In this document: positions 43,234-52,437 of the stretch, one piece after another | Position numbering within the stretch: position 1 is the stretch's first letter | Layout: the number at the start of each line of letters is the position of its first letter | Origin: Corynebacterium doosanense CAU 212 = DSM 45436 | GTDB lineage: Bacteria > Actinomycetota > Actinomycetes > Mycobacteriales > Mycobacteriaceae | Direction: 5' to 3' | NCBI RefSeq assembly: GCF_000767055.1 | Contig: NZ_CP006764.1 | Span: 1,054,001-1,118,000 of the forward strand | Length of the DNA stretch: 64,000 bases | Notes under the pieces: generated by a model | Databases searched by the model: none | Told to the model about the DNA's origin: nothing | The model's input: only the letters and a program-made list of their open reading frames with translations | Made by a program: the position numbers and the translations under genes

Positions 43234-44694
43234 CTACTCGCCGTAGGCCTCGTGGTCCTCGATGTCGGCCAGGAGATCTTCCCGGCCGGCTGACGAGACG
43301 TTGGTGAAGGAGCGGTGGATCACTGCGTCGCCCTCGGTGCGGACCACAAACTCGGCCTTCCCGCCCTTGATGTATACACGAGAGGCGAGAGCCACCTGGC
43401 CGCCGTCGGCAAACACCTCCACGGTGGAGCCGTCGACGATGACGGTGAGGGTGTCCGAGTCTCCCTCGCGCAGGTCGACACTCATGGGCTCGTCCCCGGA
43501 ATGGAACTCGTTCATCGAGCGATCCACGGATAGGCGGTCCCCGCTGTGGGTGACGCGGAACGCGACGTTGCCGTCCGCGTCCTTCAGGTCGAGGGTGAGG
43601 GAGGATCCCTCGGGGATCTCGCCGGTGGCGACCCACGACTGCGCCCGGTTCGAGGAGGCCACGGCATCGAGGGTGCCGCGGTAGGGAGTCTGGAAGATCT
43701 GCCCGCCCTGCAGGGTGAGCACGCGGGGCAGCGACAGCACGTTGGCCCAGTCGCTGTGCTGGATGGACAGGTGCTCCGCGGACTCGTCCTGTCGGCCCAC
43801 GCCATTGAGCAGGCCGAAGATGACCGACTGATCGTAGAGCTTCTCCGCGGCGATGGTGCCGGGAGCGTAGTTGGTGTTGCGCGGCCGGGTGAAGTCGTAG
43901 CCGTGGTCCAGGCGGGTGAACGGGGTGGTCACGGCGAACTCTCCGCCGGTCAGCTCGCCCACCAGGTAACCCGAGTGGTCGACCCCGTCGCGCTCCATGG
44001 TGAGCAGGAGGACGTCGTAGATCTCTCCGGCCACCTCGTCGCGCAGGCGGATGATGCGGGGGGAAACGATGTTTGTCAACGAGTCCATCCCGTGGTCGCC
44101 GCGGAACTGCAGCGGCCCAGTCAGGGACCAGTCCCTCCCGTCCGGGCTGGTCAGGGTGACCAGTCGGGGATCCTCCGTCGAGCCCGAGACGGCCAGCATC
44201 AGCCACCCGTCGTGGCCCTGGCCGCGGTCGTCGTCGGAGCACCAGTCGCGGACGACGCAGGGGGAGCGGAAGTTGCTGAACCCGCTCTGGTCGTTGACCG
44301 CGCGGGACACCCGGTTGACGGTCGCGTCCAGGCTGGAGGGATCGTCCGAGACGTCGCACATGTCCTCGACGAGACCCATGTGGGCCAGCTGGATGCTCGT
44401 GCCGGCCGCGGTGACCGAGGTGAAGTAGAGGTCGGCCCCGCCGTCATTGGTGACCACCGATCCCGCACGCAGGTCGGTTTCCCCGCCTGCGGGGGCGAGC
44501 ACGTCGTCGCACTCGTCCCAGTCGAAGGGGCCGTTCTGACTGATGACGTGCCCCCAGCGCTGCGGGGAATTCAGTTTCGGCTGGAACTGGTAGAAGACGT
44601 GCCACGAATCGCCGTCGCGAAGCACCCCGGCGGGTGCGTTGAGCACTCCCGTTTCGGCGGTGACGTGGAGCTCGGGTCGGTACTGGACTGGCAT
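43234..44694 (-). CDS. GH32-fold protein lacking the catalytic triad (probable pseudoenzyme)
   Basis: 486 residues with the two-domain GH32 layout: an N-terminal five-bladed propeller (to about 330) and a C-terminal beta sandwich (SMNEFHSGDEPMSVDL, VEVFADGG). Normal GH32 motifs are recognisable, but their acids are replaced: WMNDPNG becomes VLNAPAG (nucleophile position Ala20), FRDP becomes FRSP (Ser144) and WECPD becomes NIVSPR (acid/base position Val210). HVFYQFQP and AGSVVT are kept. Sucrose or fructan hydrolysis by the usual mechanism seems impossible. It lies 34 bp downstream of glgA, so it probably belongs to the glycogen operon and may bind a glycan. Confidence 0.72.
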   Translation of the reverse strand: MPVQYRPELHVTAETGVLNAPAGVLRDGDSWHVFYQFQPKLNSPQRWGHVISQNGPFDWDECDDVLAPAGGETDLRAGSVVTNDGGADLYFTSVTAAGTSIQLAHMGLVEDMCDVSDDPSSLDATVNRVSRAVNDQSGFSNFRSPCVVRDWCSDDDRGQGHDGWLMLAVSGSTEDPRLVTLTSPDGRDWSLTGPLQFRGDHGMDSLTNIVSPRIIRLRDEVAGEIYDVLLLTMERDGVDHSGYLVGELTGGEFAVTTPFTRLDHGYDFTRPRNTNYAPGTIAAEKLYDQSVIFGLLNGVGRQDESAEHLSIQHSDWANVLSLPRVLTLQGGQIFQTPYRGTLDAVASSNRAQSWVATGEIPEGSSLTLDLKDADGNVAFRVTHSGDRLSVDRSMNEFHSGDEPMSVDLREGDSDTLTVIVDGSTVEVFADGGQVALASRVYIKGGKAEFVVRTEGDAVIHRSFTNVSSAGREDLLADIEDHEAYGE

Positions 44695-44728
44695 AAGAAA
44701 AATCTCGTACTTTCGACGTCTCGGGGTC

Positions 44729-45901
44729 TCAGATGAGTGAGCGGTACAGGTCGGCGGTCTGCTGGGCGATGGTCTCCCAGGAGAACTGATCCACGGCCCG
44801 CTGCCTTCCGGCCACGCCGAAGCGCGCGGCGCGGTCACGATCGGCCACCATAGCGTTAACCGCCTCGGCGAGGTCTTTCTCAAAGGTCACGGCGTCATTC
44901 TCGTCGTAGTGGACGAGTGTTCCGGTCTCCCCGTCGGCGACGACCTCGGGGATGCCTCCCACGCCCGAGGCGACCACGGCGGTCTCGCAGGCCATGGCCT
45001 CGAGGTTGACGATTCCCAGCGGCTCGTAGATCGACGGGCACACAAACACGTCGGCGGCCGTGTAGATCTCCTTGATCTGCTCCGGGGGCAGGTGATCCTT
45101 GATCCAGAACACACCGTCGCGGGTCGCGCGCAGCTCCTCAACCAGGGCCTCCGTGCGGGCGGCGATCTCAGGCGTGTCCGGGGCACCGGCGCAGAGCACG
45201 AGCTGGACGTCCTCGTCGAAGTCCATCGCGGCCTTGATGAGGTGCTCCACGCCCTTCTGGCGGGTGATGCGGCCGACGAAGGCGGCGATCGGGCGGTCCG
45301 GGTTGACGCCGACCGAAGTCAGGTAGGATTCGTCCGTGAAGGTCTGCTGGGGTGTCCACAACTCGGTGTCGATGCCGTTGAGGATGACGTGGACCTTGTC
45401 TTCGGCGATTGCCGGGTAAGCATTCAGGATCGCGTCCTTCATGCCCGCGGAGACAGCGATGACGCCGTCGGCGTACTCCATGGCGTTGCGCTCGGACCAG
45501 GACGAGACGTCGTACCCGCCACCCAGCTGCTCTCGTTTCCAGGGGCGGTGGGGCTCGAGCGAGTGGGCTGTGGCGATGTGGGGGATGCCGTACAGCCGGC
45601 CGGTGAGGTGACCACCCAGCCCCGCGTACCAGGTGTGCGAGTGCACGACATCCAGTCCGGTGGCCGCGTCAGCCATCCGGAGGCCGGTGGAGAGGGTCTT
45701 GATGGCGCCGTTGGCATCGGCGAGCTCGGGATCGACCCCGTGGACGTAGACGTTCTCCTCGGAGCGGGGTGCACCCATGCAGTGGACGTCAACCTCGACG
45801 TCGTCGAGCTTCCTGAGGAATCGTGTCAGCTCGGTGACATGGACCCCGGCGCCGCCGTAGACCTCGGGCGGATATTCTCTGGTCATCATTCCGGCTCTCA
45901 T
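44729..45901 (-). CDS. glgA: GT4 glycogen synthase / alpha-maltose-1-phosphate synthase (GlgA/GlgM type)
   Basis: 390-residue GT-B enzyme. It begins MRAGMMTREYPPEVYGGAGVHV, the actinobacterial GT4 counterpart of the KTGGL loop. GRITRQKGVEHLI and SIYEPLGIVNLEAMACETAVV (the donor-site E-x7-E motif) are conserved. By homology to Rv1212c it uses ADP-glucose from GlgC to make maltose-1-phosphate or extend alpha-glucan. It is divergent from glgC over a 124-bp shared promoter region and precedes the GH32-like gene. Confidence 0.9.
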   Translation of the reverse strand: MRAGMMTREYPPEVYGGAGVHVTELTRFLRKLDDVEVDVHCMGAPRSEENVYVHGVDPELADANGAIKTLSTGLRMADAATGLDVVHSHTWYAGLGGHLTGRLYGIPHIATAHSLEPHRPWKREQLGGGYDVSSWSERNAMEYADGVIAVSAGMKDAILNAYPAIAEDKVHVILNGIDTELWTPQQTFTDESYLTSVGVNPDRPIAAFVGRITRQKGVEHLIKAAMDFDEDVQLVLCAGAPDTPEIAARTEALVEELRATRDGVFWIKDHLPPEQIKEIYTAADVFVCPSIYEPLGIVNLEAMACETAVVASGVGGIPEVVADGETGTLVHYDENDAVTFEKDLAEAVNAMVADRDRAARFGVAGRQRAVDQFSWETIAQQTADLYRSLI

Positions 45902-46025
45902 GCCCTCCGAGCGTAATGACGAATCCGGCCGAGTGTCGGCGCCTGCGGGGGTAGCGCGGGGCGAGGGAAACCGTGCGTTGGCGATATCCCGTGCAAAAGA
46001 AATCGAACGGGTTTAAGTTGGGGGC

Positions 46026-47243
46026 GTGAAGACTCAGCCGAATGTACTTGCCATCGTCCTTGCCGGCGGCGAGGGAAAGCGCCTCTTTCCCCTCACCGAG
46101 GACCGCGCAAAACCCGCCGTTCCGTTCGGTGGAACCTACCGCCTCGTCGACTTTGTCCTGTCGAACCTCGTCAACGCCGGATTCACCAAGATCGCGGTGC
46201 TGACTCAGTACAAGTCCCACTCCCTCGACCGCCACATCTCCCAGTCGTGGTCGATCTCCGGCCCGGTCTCGTCGTACATCGCCTCCGTTCCCGCGCAGCA
46301 GCGCCGCGGCAAGCGCTGGTACACCGGCTCGGCCGACGCCATCGTGCAGTCGCTCAACCTGATCTACGACGAGAAGCCGGACTACGTCATCGTCTTCGGC
46401 GCAGACCACGTCTACCGGATGGACCCCTCGCAGATGCTTGAGGAGCACATCGCATCCGGCAAGTCCGCGTCCGTCGCCGGCATTCGCGTCCCGCGCGAGG
46501 ACGCCACCGCGTTCGGTGTCATCCAGGCCAACGACGAGGGGGACATCACCGAGTTCCTGGAGAAGCCGTCGGACCCACCGGGCACCCCGGACAACCCGGA
46601 CGAGGCCTACGCGTCGATGGGCAACTACATCTTCACCACCCAGGCGCTGGTCGACGCGCTGTTGCGCGACGAGTCGAACGAGGACTCCAAGCACGACATG
46701 GGCGGCGACATCATTCCCTACTTCGTCGGGCTGAATGACGCGCACGTCTACGACTTCTCCGCCAACCAGATCCCCGGGTCGACGAGCCGCGACGCCGGCT
46801 ACTGGCGCGACGTCGGCACCATCGACAGCTACTACGAGGCCCACATGGACCTCATCTCGGTGCACCCGATCTTCAACCTCTACAACAACCGCTGGCCGAT
46901 CCACGCCACGGACGACTCCAACCTGCCCCCCGCGAAGTTCGTCCAGGGCGGTATCGCGCAGTCGTCGATGGTGGCGCCTGGTTCGATCATCTCCGGTGGC
47001 ACGGTCCGCAACTCGGTGCTGGCCACCGGCGTCATCATCGAGGAGGGCGCCTCCGTGGAGGGCTCCGTGCTGCTCCCGGGTGTGCGGGTGTGCAAGAACG
47101 CGGTCGTGCGCCACGCCATTCTGGACAAGAACGTGGTCGTCAGCGAGGGCGAGATCGTGGGCATGGATCCCTCCCGCGACGAGGCTCGCTTCAAGGTCTC
47201 TGACGGCGGCGTTGTCGTGGTGGGCAAGAACCAGGTCGTCTGA
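46026..47243 (+). CDS. glgC: Glucose-1-phosphate adenylyltransferase GlgC
   Basis: ADP-glucose pyrophosphorylase, 405 residues. The nucleotide-binding motif is [26 protein letters not shown], with [10 protein letters not shown] and EFLEKP in the active site and a C-terminal left-handed beta-helix ([23 protein letters not shown]) for oligomerisation and allosteric control. The GTG at 46026 has no ribosome-binding site but TTAAGT 7 nt upstream, suggesting a leaderless transcript. A hairpin follows the stop. Confidence 0.95.
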   Translation: MKTQPNVLAIVLAGGEGKRLFPLTEDRAKPAVPFGGTYRLVDFVLSNLVNAGFTKIAVLTQYKSHSLDRHISQSWSISGPVSSYIASVPAQQRRGKRWYTGSADAIVQSLNLIYDEKPDYVIVFGADHVYRMDPSQMLEEHIASGKSASVAGIRVPREDATAFGVIQANDEGDITEFLEKPSDPPGTPDNPDEAYASMGNYIFTTQALVDALLRDESNEDSKHDMGGDIIPYFVGLNDAHVYDFSANQIPGSTSRDAGYWRDVGTIDSYYEAHMDLISVHPIFNLYNNRWPIHATDDSNLPPAKFVQGGIAQSSMVAPGSIISGGTVRNSVLATGVIIEEGASVEGSVLLPGVRVCKNAVVRHAILDKNVVVSEGEIVGMDPSRDEARFKVSDGGVVVVGKNQVV

Positions 47244-47259
47244 TCTCCTCAGCCCCGCG

Positions 47260-47286
47260 CCCGTCGTCCCTCCCCGGGACGGCGGG
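47260..47286 (+). terminator. GC-rich hairpin between glgC and the HNH gene
   Basis: CCCGTCGTCCC (47260-47270) pairs with GGGACGGCGGG (47276-47286) around TCCCC with one mismatch. The downstream T content is low (TGTTGTCGTTG), so it may be a weak terminator for the two convergent genes. Confidence 0.55.
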
Positions 47287-47313
47287 TGTTGTCGTTGCAT
47301 TGGCCCCGCCGAG

Positions 47314-48702
47314 TTATGCCGGGTAACGGGCACGGATCTTCGCGCCGCCCGACCTGGCCGCAGCGGGGGAGTCGTTCACGTGCACCGGTGACGAGGCGTC
47401 GCGCCTGGTTCCGACCCGTCCGGAATGTGGGTCGCGGTCGGCCCAGCCGAAGGGGGAGAGCGGGTTGCGCAGGTCGTTGTTGTCCCGGTGGTGCCCCCAG
47501 CACAGCTGGGTGAGGTTGGCGATGTCGGTCGGTCCCGATTGGGCATGGGGCAGGATGTGGTGGACCTGGCACTGGTTCATGGGCCGTTCACAACCCTCTG
47601 CGGAACAGACCAGCTCGCTGGCGAAGAGCGCGATCCGCTGACGCAGGCTCGTGGTGCGTTTGCCCGTGTCCGCGTGGAGGGGCTCGCCTCCGCTGCCGTG
47701 CACGACAAAGAAGTCGGAGGTGGCCTCCCCGAGCCGGATCAGGGCGAAGGGGTCCACCAGGTGCCCGGTGTTGGTGGGAAACACGTCGCCGGGAGACATG
47801 TTCTCCAGCTCCGCCATGGTCATGGACACGACGATGGATCCCACGCCCTTGAGGTTCGGGGTCTTGGTGTTGAGAAAATCCCGACACATGGCGACGAGGA
47901 GGTTGACCATCCGCTGATTCCAGGTCAACGGATCGTCGACCTGAAGGTCTGATCCCTCGAGGAGCTGGCTGCGAGCGGGGTTGATGGCTTCGGAGAGCAC
48001 GGCTGCGGCGTCCGAGGGCAGGTACATGTGCACGTGGATGCCTCCGTTGGCGTCGGGATTGCTGAAGGAGATCCGGCGTTTGTCGAAGGCGATGTTGTGT
48101 CGGATCAGTCGGTCCACCGCGAGGTTGGCCAGGCGGACCTGTTCCCGGATCCAGTCGCGCAGGTGGTCTACGGCGTGGAATTCGGAATAGGTGAGGGCTT
48201 TGTTGAGCAGTTCGTGATAGCCGGGGTCGGCGTCCTCGTGTAGAACCTCGAGGGCTGAGTCGATGATCCGGCGTTTCTCGGCGGACGCCTGCTTGCGTCG
48301 GGCCTCCGCCTGGGCCTTCTTCTCTCGGCGTGCCCGGGCGGCGGCCGCGCGCTGCTCGGTCTCGTCGGCGGCGGGCGGGGGAGGAGATCCCGAAGGAGGG
48401 TCGAACAGGGCTCTGCCGCGCTGGAGGCGGGTCAGCGCCTCGCTGCGGGAAAGGCCCAGACGCTGGACGAGATAGTCCGTGGAGCGGGAGGATCCGACCT
48501 TGCCGCCGGCGTGATGCATGTCGGCCGCCCAAGCGAAGGCGGCATCGATGCCGGATTTCTGCTCGAGGGATCGTTCAAGCCGTTCGAACTGCGGGTGGTC
48601 GGTCTCGAAATGGAGGGACGTGGGATCGGTCATGACGTCCGCGAGCTCGCGCAGCGCGGTGTCTATCTGGTCAACGAGGAGGGAGATCCTGGTGTCGTTC
48701 AC
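47314..48702 (-). CDS. DUF222/HNH endonuclease domain protein (13E12-type)
   Basis: 462 residues. An N-terminal helical DUF222 region contains a charged Arg/Ala/Glu segment (about 115-145, EQRAAAARARREKKAQAEAR), and an HNH nuclease motif lies near the C-terminus: CQVHHILPHAQSG, then NLTQLCWGHHRDNN, with two Cys nearby (SAEGCERPMNQC). Such genes occur in many copies in corynebacteria and mycobacteria and their role is unclear. The GTG at 48702 is preceded by TATTAT 7 nt upstream. Confidence 0.85.
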   Translation of the reverse strand: MNDTRISLLVDQIDTALRELADVMTDPTSLHFETDHPQFERLERSLEQKSGIDAAFAWAADMHHAGGKVGSSRSTDYLVQRLGLSRSEALTRLQRGRALFDPPSGSPPPPAADETEQRAAAARARREKKAQAEARRKQASAEKRRIIDSALEVLHEDADPGYHELLNKALTYSEFHAVDHLRDWIREQVRLANLAVDRLIRHNIAFDKRRISFSNPDANGGIHVHMYLPSDAAAVLSEAINPARSQLLEGSDLQVDDPLTWNQRMVNLLVAMCRDFLNTKTPNLKGVGSIVVSMTMAELENMSPGDVFPTNTGHLVDPFALIRLGEATSDFFVVHGSGGEPLHADTGKRTTSLRQRIALFASELVCSAEGCERPMNQCQVHHILPHAQSGPTDIANLTQLCWGHHRDNNDLRNPLSPFGWADRDPHSGRVGTRRDASSPVHVNDSPAAARSGGAKIRARYPA

Positions 48703-48709
48703 GCGTTCG

Positions 48710-48715
48710 ATAATA
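48710..48715 (-). promoter_or_regulatory. -10 box TATTAT for the HNH gene (leaderless)
   Basis: On the minus strand TATTAT ends 7 nt before the GTG at 48702, in a small AT-rich island. Confidence 0.5.
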
Positions 48716-48768
48716 AACTACACGCGGGACACCAACGACCGTTTATTCGAACAAAGATTCGAACAAAC

Positions 48769-49425
48769 TCAGGCCCCCCGGGTCAGCAGTGTCACGCCGC
48801 CGCCGAGGGGCAGCCGGGAGACCACCATGTTCTCCAGGGAAAGGGCCAGCTCATCGGCCTCGCGCGCGCCGGCGGTGTCGCGGTCGCGTCGCGTCGAGTC
48901 GGCGATGGTGCCGTCGAGAAGCGAATTCACCACCATGATGGACCCGCCGACGGTGAGCAGGGGAACCGCTGCCTCGAGCGCGGCCGGCAGGTCCAGCGGG
49001 GAGACATCGACGTAGACGAGGTGGTAGGAGCCACCGGCGAGCCTGCCCAGGACGTCGAGGGGGCGGGACGGGAGCAGGCGTGCGCGGGAGGGGCTGAATC
49101 CCGCGGACCGGAAGGCCTCCTTGGCATGGGTCTGGTGCTCGGCTTCGGGGTCGATGCACGTCACCGTCTGCCGCTCGCCCAGGCCACGGAGCGCGTAGAG
49201 ACCCACGACTCCGGCCGCAGGGGTGATGAGGACGGCGCCAGAGCTCTTGGAGGCGCTGCCCACCGCCGCGAGGGTGGAGATGAGCTGGCCGGTGATCTCG
49301 TCGGGAGCTTCCAGCCCGAACTCGGTCGCGTCATCGCGCGTCTCGCGCATCACCTCGTCGGGGAGTGTGGTCGCGAGGATGTATTCCGTCTGTGCGGCGG
49401 TGGCCGCGTTCGCCGTATCAGTCAC
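48769..49425 (-). CDS. SAM-dependent O-methyltransferase (Rv1220c-like)
   Basis: 218-residue class I methyltransferase of the caffeoyl-CoA/catechol O-methyltransferase group: ITPAAGVVGLYALRGLGER is the SAM loop (less canonical than usual), TCIDPEAEHQTHAKEAF follows, and VYVDVSPLDLPAALEAAVPLL is the region after motif IV. The start is GTG at 49425. It is divergent from sigE as in M. tuberculosis (Rv1220c-Rv1221). The substrate is unknown. Confidence 0.82.
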   Translation of the reverse strand: MTDTANAATAAQTEYILATTLPDEVMRETRDDATEFGLEAPDEITGQLISTLAAVGSASKSSGAVLITPAAGVVGLYALRGLGERQTVTCIDPEAEHQTHAKEAFRSAGFSPSRARLLPSRPLDVLGRLAGGSYHLVYVDVSPLDLPAALEAAVPLLTVGGSIMVVNSLLDGTIADSTRRDRDTAGAREADELALSLENMVVSRLPLGGGVTLLTRGA

Positions 49426-49585
49426 AATGCGTCAGTGTAGGGGCCGGGGGGAGGCGCTCCCGGGAAGGCGTGGCGGAGTGGGGCAGATGGTGCACAAGTG
49501 CATGTAGTTCATTGGGCGAATGTTCACAGTGGATGCACAGTCGCCCGTCTGGTTTTTGTCCACGTTATGGTCCACAATAGAACCC

Positions 49586-50212
49586 ATGGATGTACCGACC
49601 GAGCCTGCTGCCGCAAGCGATTACGGGACCGCCGATGAGCTGTCCGGGACCGCGGCGTTCGACGCCGGTTTGGGAACAATGCCGTCGTGGGGCGAGCTCG
49701 TCACGGAACACGCGGACAGCGTGTACCGCCTGGCCTTCCGCCTGTCGGGCAACAAACACGACGCAGAGGATCTCACCCAGGAGACCTTCATGCGGGTGTT
49801 CCGCTCGCTGAAGAAGTACCAGCCTGGAACGTTCGAGGGGTGGCTGCACCGCATCACCACCAACCTCTTCCTCGACATGGTGCGCCACCGCGCGAAGATC
49901 CGCATGGAGACGCTGTCCGAGGACTACGAGCGCGTCGCCGGGACCGACATGACCCCGGAACAGCAGTTCACGGTCTCCCGACTCGACCCCACCCTGCAGG
50001 CGGCGATCGACGAACTCAGCCCCGAGTTCCGTGTCGCCGTGGTGCTCTGTGACGTGGTGGGCATGAGCTACGACGAGATCGCCGACACCCTCGGCGTGAA
50101 GATGGGCACGGTGCGCTCCCGCATTCACCGTGGCCGGAGCCAGCTGCGCGCCTACATCGAAGCCGCCGCCGAGCGCGACGACGAAGCAAAGATCCTGCTC
50201 CCGACGAGGTGA
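49586..50212 (+). CDS. sigE: ECF sigma factor SigE
   Basis: 208 residues. Region 2 ([34 protein letters not shown] with the core-binding and -10 elements) and region 4 ([41 protein letters not shown]) are complete. In corynebacteria SigE controls the envelope-stress response. The ATG at 49586 (MDVPTEP) was chosen over the upstream frame start because CACAAT ends 7 nt upstream. The zinc anti-sigma gene follows after 91 bp, which identifies it as SigE rather than another ECF sigma. Confidence 0.9.
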   Translation: MDVPTEPAAASDYGTADELSGTAAFDAGLGTMPSWGELVTEHADSVYRLAFRLSGNKHDAEDLTQETFMRVFRSLKKYQPGTFEGWLHRITTNLFLDMVRHRAKIRMETLSEDYERVAGTDMTPEQQFTVSRLDPTLQAAIDELSPEFRVAVVLCDVVGMSYDEIADTLGVKMGTVRSRIHRGRSQLRAYIEAAAERDDEAKILLPTR

Positions 50213-50303
50213 GCGGCATGCCGTCGGTGAATTTTGTAGGCTGACGGGCGTAGGCAAATTGGGACGAAAGTCCGACGTTGCTCGCAAGGAGGTATCTGAC
50301 ACC

Positions 50304-50732
50304 ATGGTCTCGCCCATCGAAGGCAGGCGGACGTCCGTCATCGGCGGCCAGCGCCGACCCACGAGGAATCGGCCGAAGAAGTTCTCCTCGGTCGAGCACC
50401 TCAGCCACGAAGCCGTGGCTGCATTCGTCGACGGGGAACTCACCCCGTCTGCGGCGCACCGGGCCCGGGTTCACGTGGTGCAGTGCCCCGAATGCCGAGC
50501 CGAGGTGCACGGACAGCGGGGTGCCTCGGAAATGCTGCGCGGATGCAACCTCTCCGCGCACGTCCGCGCCCCGGAGGATCTGCTGGCCAGGCTCGCGGGC
50601 ATCGCCAATGCCAATCTCGGCCCCGGCCCGGACGCCGATGCCACCCCGGTTGCCCGCCCCGAGGACTTCATGGACCGGGTGGAGACGATGATCAGGACAA
50701 TCCGCAAGATGCAGGGCAAGGGCCAGCGCTGA
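50304..50732 (+). CDS. cseE: Zinc-binding anti-sigma factor (RseA/CseE type)
   Basis: 142-residue soluble anti-sigma factor with the ZAS motif H57-x3-C61-x2-C64 (HVVQCPEC) that binds zinc and releases the sigma factor on oxidation or degradation. The upstream helix HLSHEAVAAFVDGELT is typical. No membrane segment is present. AAGGAGG lies 12 nt before the ATG at 50304. It is adjacent to sigE, as with Rv1221-Rv1222. Confidence 0.88.
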   Translation: MVSPIEGRRTSVIGGQRRPTRNRPKKFSSVEHLSHEAVAAFVDGELTPSAAHRARVHVVQCPECRAEVHGQRGASEMLRGCNLSAHVRAPEDLLARLAGIANANLGPGPDADATPVARPEDFMDRVETMIRTIRKMQGKGQR

Positions 50733-50757
50733 CTCCTCCGCGCTCCGACCCGGGTAC

Positions 50758-50763
50758 TAGGGT
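50758..50763 (+). promoter_or_regulatory. -10 box TAGGGT for tatB (leaderless)
   Basis: TAGGGT ends 6 nt before the GTG at 50770. tatB therefore appears to have its own promoter downstream of the anti-sigma gene. Confidence 0.5.
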
Positions 50764-50769
50764 GTAGAT

Positions 50770-51303
50770 GTGTTTGACAATATCGGCTGGGGCGAGATTG
50801 CCGCGCTCCTCGTACTCGCGCTGATCATCATCGGCCCGGAGCGGCTGCCCGGCGTGATCAAGGACGTTCGCGCCGCCATTTTCGCGGCGCGCCGAGCCAT
50901 CGCCAACGCCCGCGCCGAACTTGACGGCGAATTCGGCGAGGAGTTCAGCGAACTGCGCGCCCCGATCTCCCAGGCGGCGGAATGGGGCCGGATGGGACCC
51001 CGCCGGGCCATCACTAAGGCGCTTTTCGACGGCGATGACCAGGCCCTCGATGACTTCGACCCTCGTCGCATCATCTCCTCGACCGGGGTCAACCCGACCA
51101 CGGAGACACCCGCGCAGGCTGCGCGCCGGCTCCGCCGGGAGGCCGATGCCCTGGAATCCCGCGCGGCCCAGCAGGCCCAGCAATCTCAGCAGCAAACCCA
51201 GCCCGCGGCGCAGCCTCAGCCCCGTGAGCAGGGCGTCGATAAGCCGCGGAACAAAGGCAATTTCGAGACCGGGGGCGGGTTCTCCTGGGCGGATATTACT
51301 TAG
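50770..51303 (+). CDS. tatB: Sec-independent (Tat) translocase subunit TatB
   Basis: 177 residues. It starts MFDNIGWGEIAALLVLALIIIGPERLPG, the short TatB membrane helix and Gly-Pro hinge, followed by the amphipathic helix (DVRAAIFAARRAIANARAEL) and an extended Gln/Pro-rich cytoplasmic tail. It forms the twin-arginine receptor with TatC, which is not in this window. The mycobacterial htrA gene that lies between the anti-sigma gene and tatB is missing here. The 3' end overlaps the mrp stop by 8 bp on the other strand. Confidence 0.92.
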   Translation: MFDNIGWGEIAALLVLALIIIGPERLPGVIKDVRAAIFAARRAIANARAELDGEFGEEFSELRAPISQAAEWGRMGPRRAITKALFDGDDQALDDFDPRRIISSTGVNPTTETPAQAARRLRREADALESRAAQQAQQSQQQTQPAAQPQPREQGVDKPRNKGNFETGGGFSWADIT

Positions 51304-52423
51304 TGGTCACACCCAGGCCGAGGCGCTTGCCCGCGAGGGATTCCCGGCGGACCGCGAGCTGGTCGGCGATCTCCCGCACGGCCTTAGCCGCGGGGGAGTC
51401 GGGCTCGGAGACGACCACGGGCTGACCGTCGTCGCCGTGAATCCGCAGCTGCGGGTCCAGCGGAATCTGACCCATCAGCGCGACATCGGTGCCGGTCAGC
51501 GTGGTGAGGCGATCCGCCACGGTCTGGCCGCCGCCGGAGCCGAAGACGTCCATGACCGTGCCGTCCGGGAGCACCATGGCGGACATGTTCTCGATCACGC
51601 CGGCGACGCGCTGGCGGGTCTGCTGGACGATGGAACCGGCACGCTCCGCGACCTCGGCGGCCGCGGCCTGCGGGGTGGTGACGATGAGCAGCTCGGCATT
51701 CGGGAGCAGCTGGGCCACGGACAACGCCACGTCACCGGTGCCCGGGGGCAGGTCCATGAGCAGGACGTCGAGGTCGCCCCAGTACACGTCGCCGAGGAAC
51801 TGCTGGATCGCGCGGTGCAGCATCGGACCGCGCCAGACGATGGGAGCGTTGCCCTCGACGAAGTGGCCGATGGAGATGTGTTTGATGCCGTGCGCGATGG
51901 GCGGGAGGATCATGTCGTCCACCACGCTCGGGCCCTGGGTGGAACCGAGCAGGCCCGGCACGCTGTGGCCGTAGATGTCGGCGTCGAGCACGCCGACGCT
52001 GAGGCCCTTCGCCGCGAGAGCGAGCGCGAGGTTGACGGTCATGGACGACTTGCCCACGCCGCCCTTGCCCGAGGCCACCGCGTACACACGCGTGGTGGAG
52101 TCGGGCTGGGAGAACTGGATCACCGGCTCGGGGGAGTCGCCGCGCAGGGAGCGGCGCAGTTCCCTGCGCTGCTCGTCGCTCATGACGTCCATGGCGACGG
52201 AGACGGTGCCGACGCCCTCGATCTCCTCGAGTGCGGCCCGGGTGTTGGACTCGATGGTGCTCTTCATCGGGCAGCCGGCGATAGTGAGGTAGAGCTCGAC
52301 GGCGACGTCGTCGCCGGTGACCTCGATGGACTTCACCATCCCCAGCTCGGTGATGGGTTTGCCGATCTCCGGGTCGTCGACCCGGGAGAGCGCGCTTTCT
52401 ACAGCAGATTCAGTAATAGTCAT
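51296..52423 (-). CDS. mrp: Mrp/ApbC/NBP35-type iron-sulfur cluster carrier ATPase
   Basis: 375 residues. The N-terminal MIP18 domain (about 1-95: VDDPEIGKPITELGMV, LTIAGCPMKS) is followed by a deviant Walker A ATPase (ASGKGGVGKSSMTVNLA) with MDLPPGTGDVALS. The C-terminal CxxC used by many Mrp proteins for cluster binding is not visible; MSAMVLPDGTVMDVFGSGGG stands in its place, which is common in actinobacterial Mrp. It is thought to pass Fe-S clusters to apo-proteins. AGG is close to the ATG. It corresponds to Rv1229c. Confidence 0.9.
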   Translation of the reverse strand: MTITESAVESALSRVDDPEIGKPITELGMVKSIEVTGDDVAVELYLTIAGCPMKSTIESNTRAALEEIEGVGTVSVAMDVMSDEQRRELRRSLRGDSPEPVIQFSQPDSTTRVYAVASGKGGVGKSSMTVNLALALAAKGLSVGVLDADIYGHSVPGLLGSTQGPSVVDDMILPPIAHGIKHISIGHFVEGNAPIVWRGPMLHRAIQQFLGDVYWGDLDVLLMDLPPGTGDVALSVAQLLPNAELLIVTTPQAAAAEVAERAGSIVQQTRQRVAGVIENMSAMVLPDGTVMDVFGSGGGQTVADRLTTLTGTDVALMGQIPLDPQLRIHGDDGQPVVVSEPDSPAAKAVREIADQLAVRRESLAGKRLGLGVTTK

Positions 52424-52437
52424 ATCGCCTGCTGATC

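Noticed and set aside
43234..44694. Annotation as an active sucrose-6-phosphate hydrolase or levanase
   Set aside because: The three catalytic acidic positions are Ala, Ser and Val, so ordinary GH32 chemistry is not supported.
47314..48702. HNH/DUF222 gene as evidence for an insertion element or intein
   Set aside because: No terminal repeats, target-site duplication or associated transposase were seen. Such proteins are common single genes in this group.
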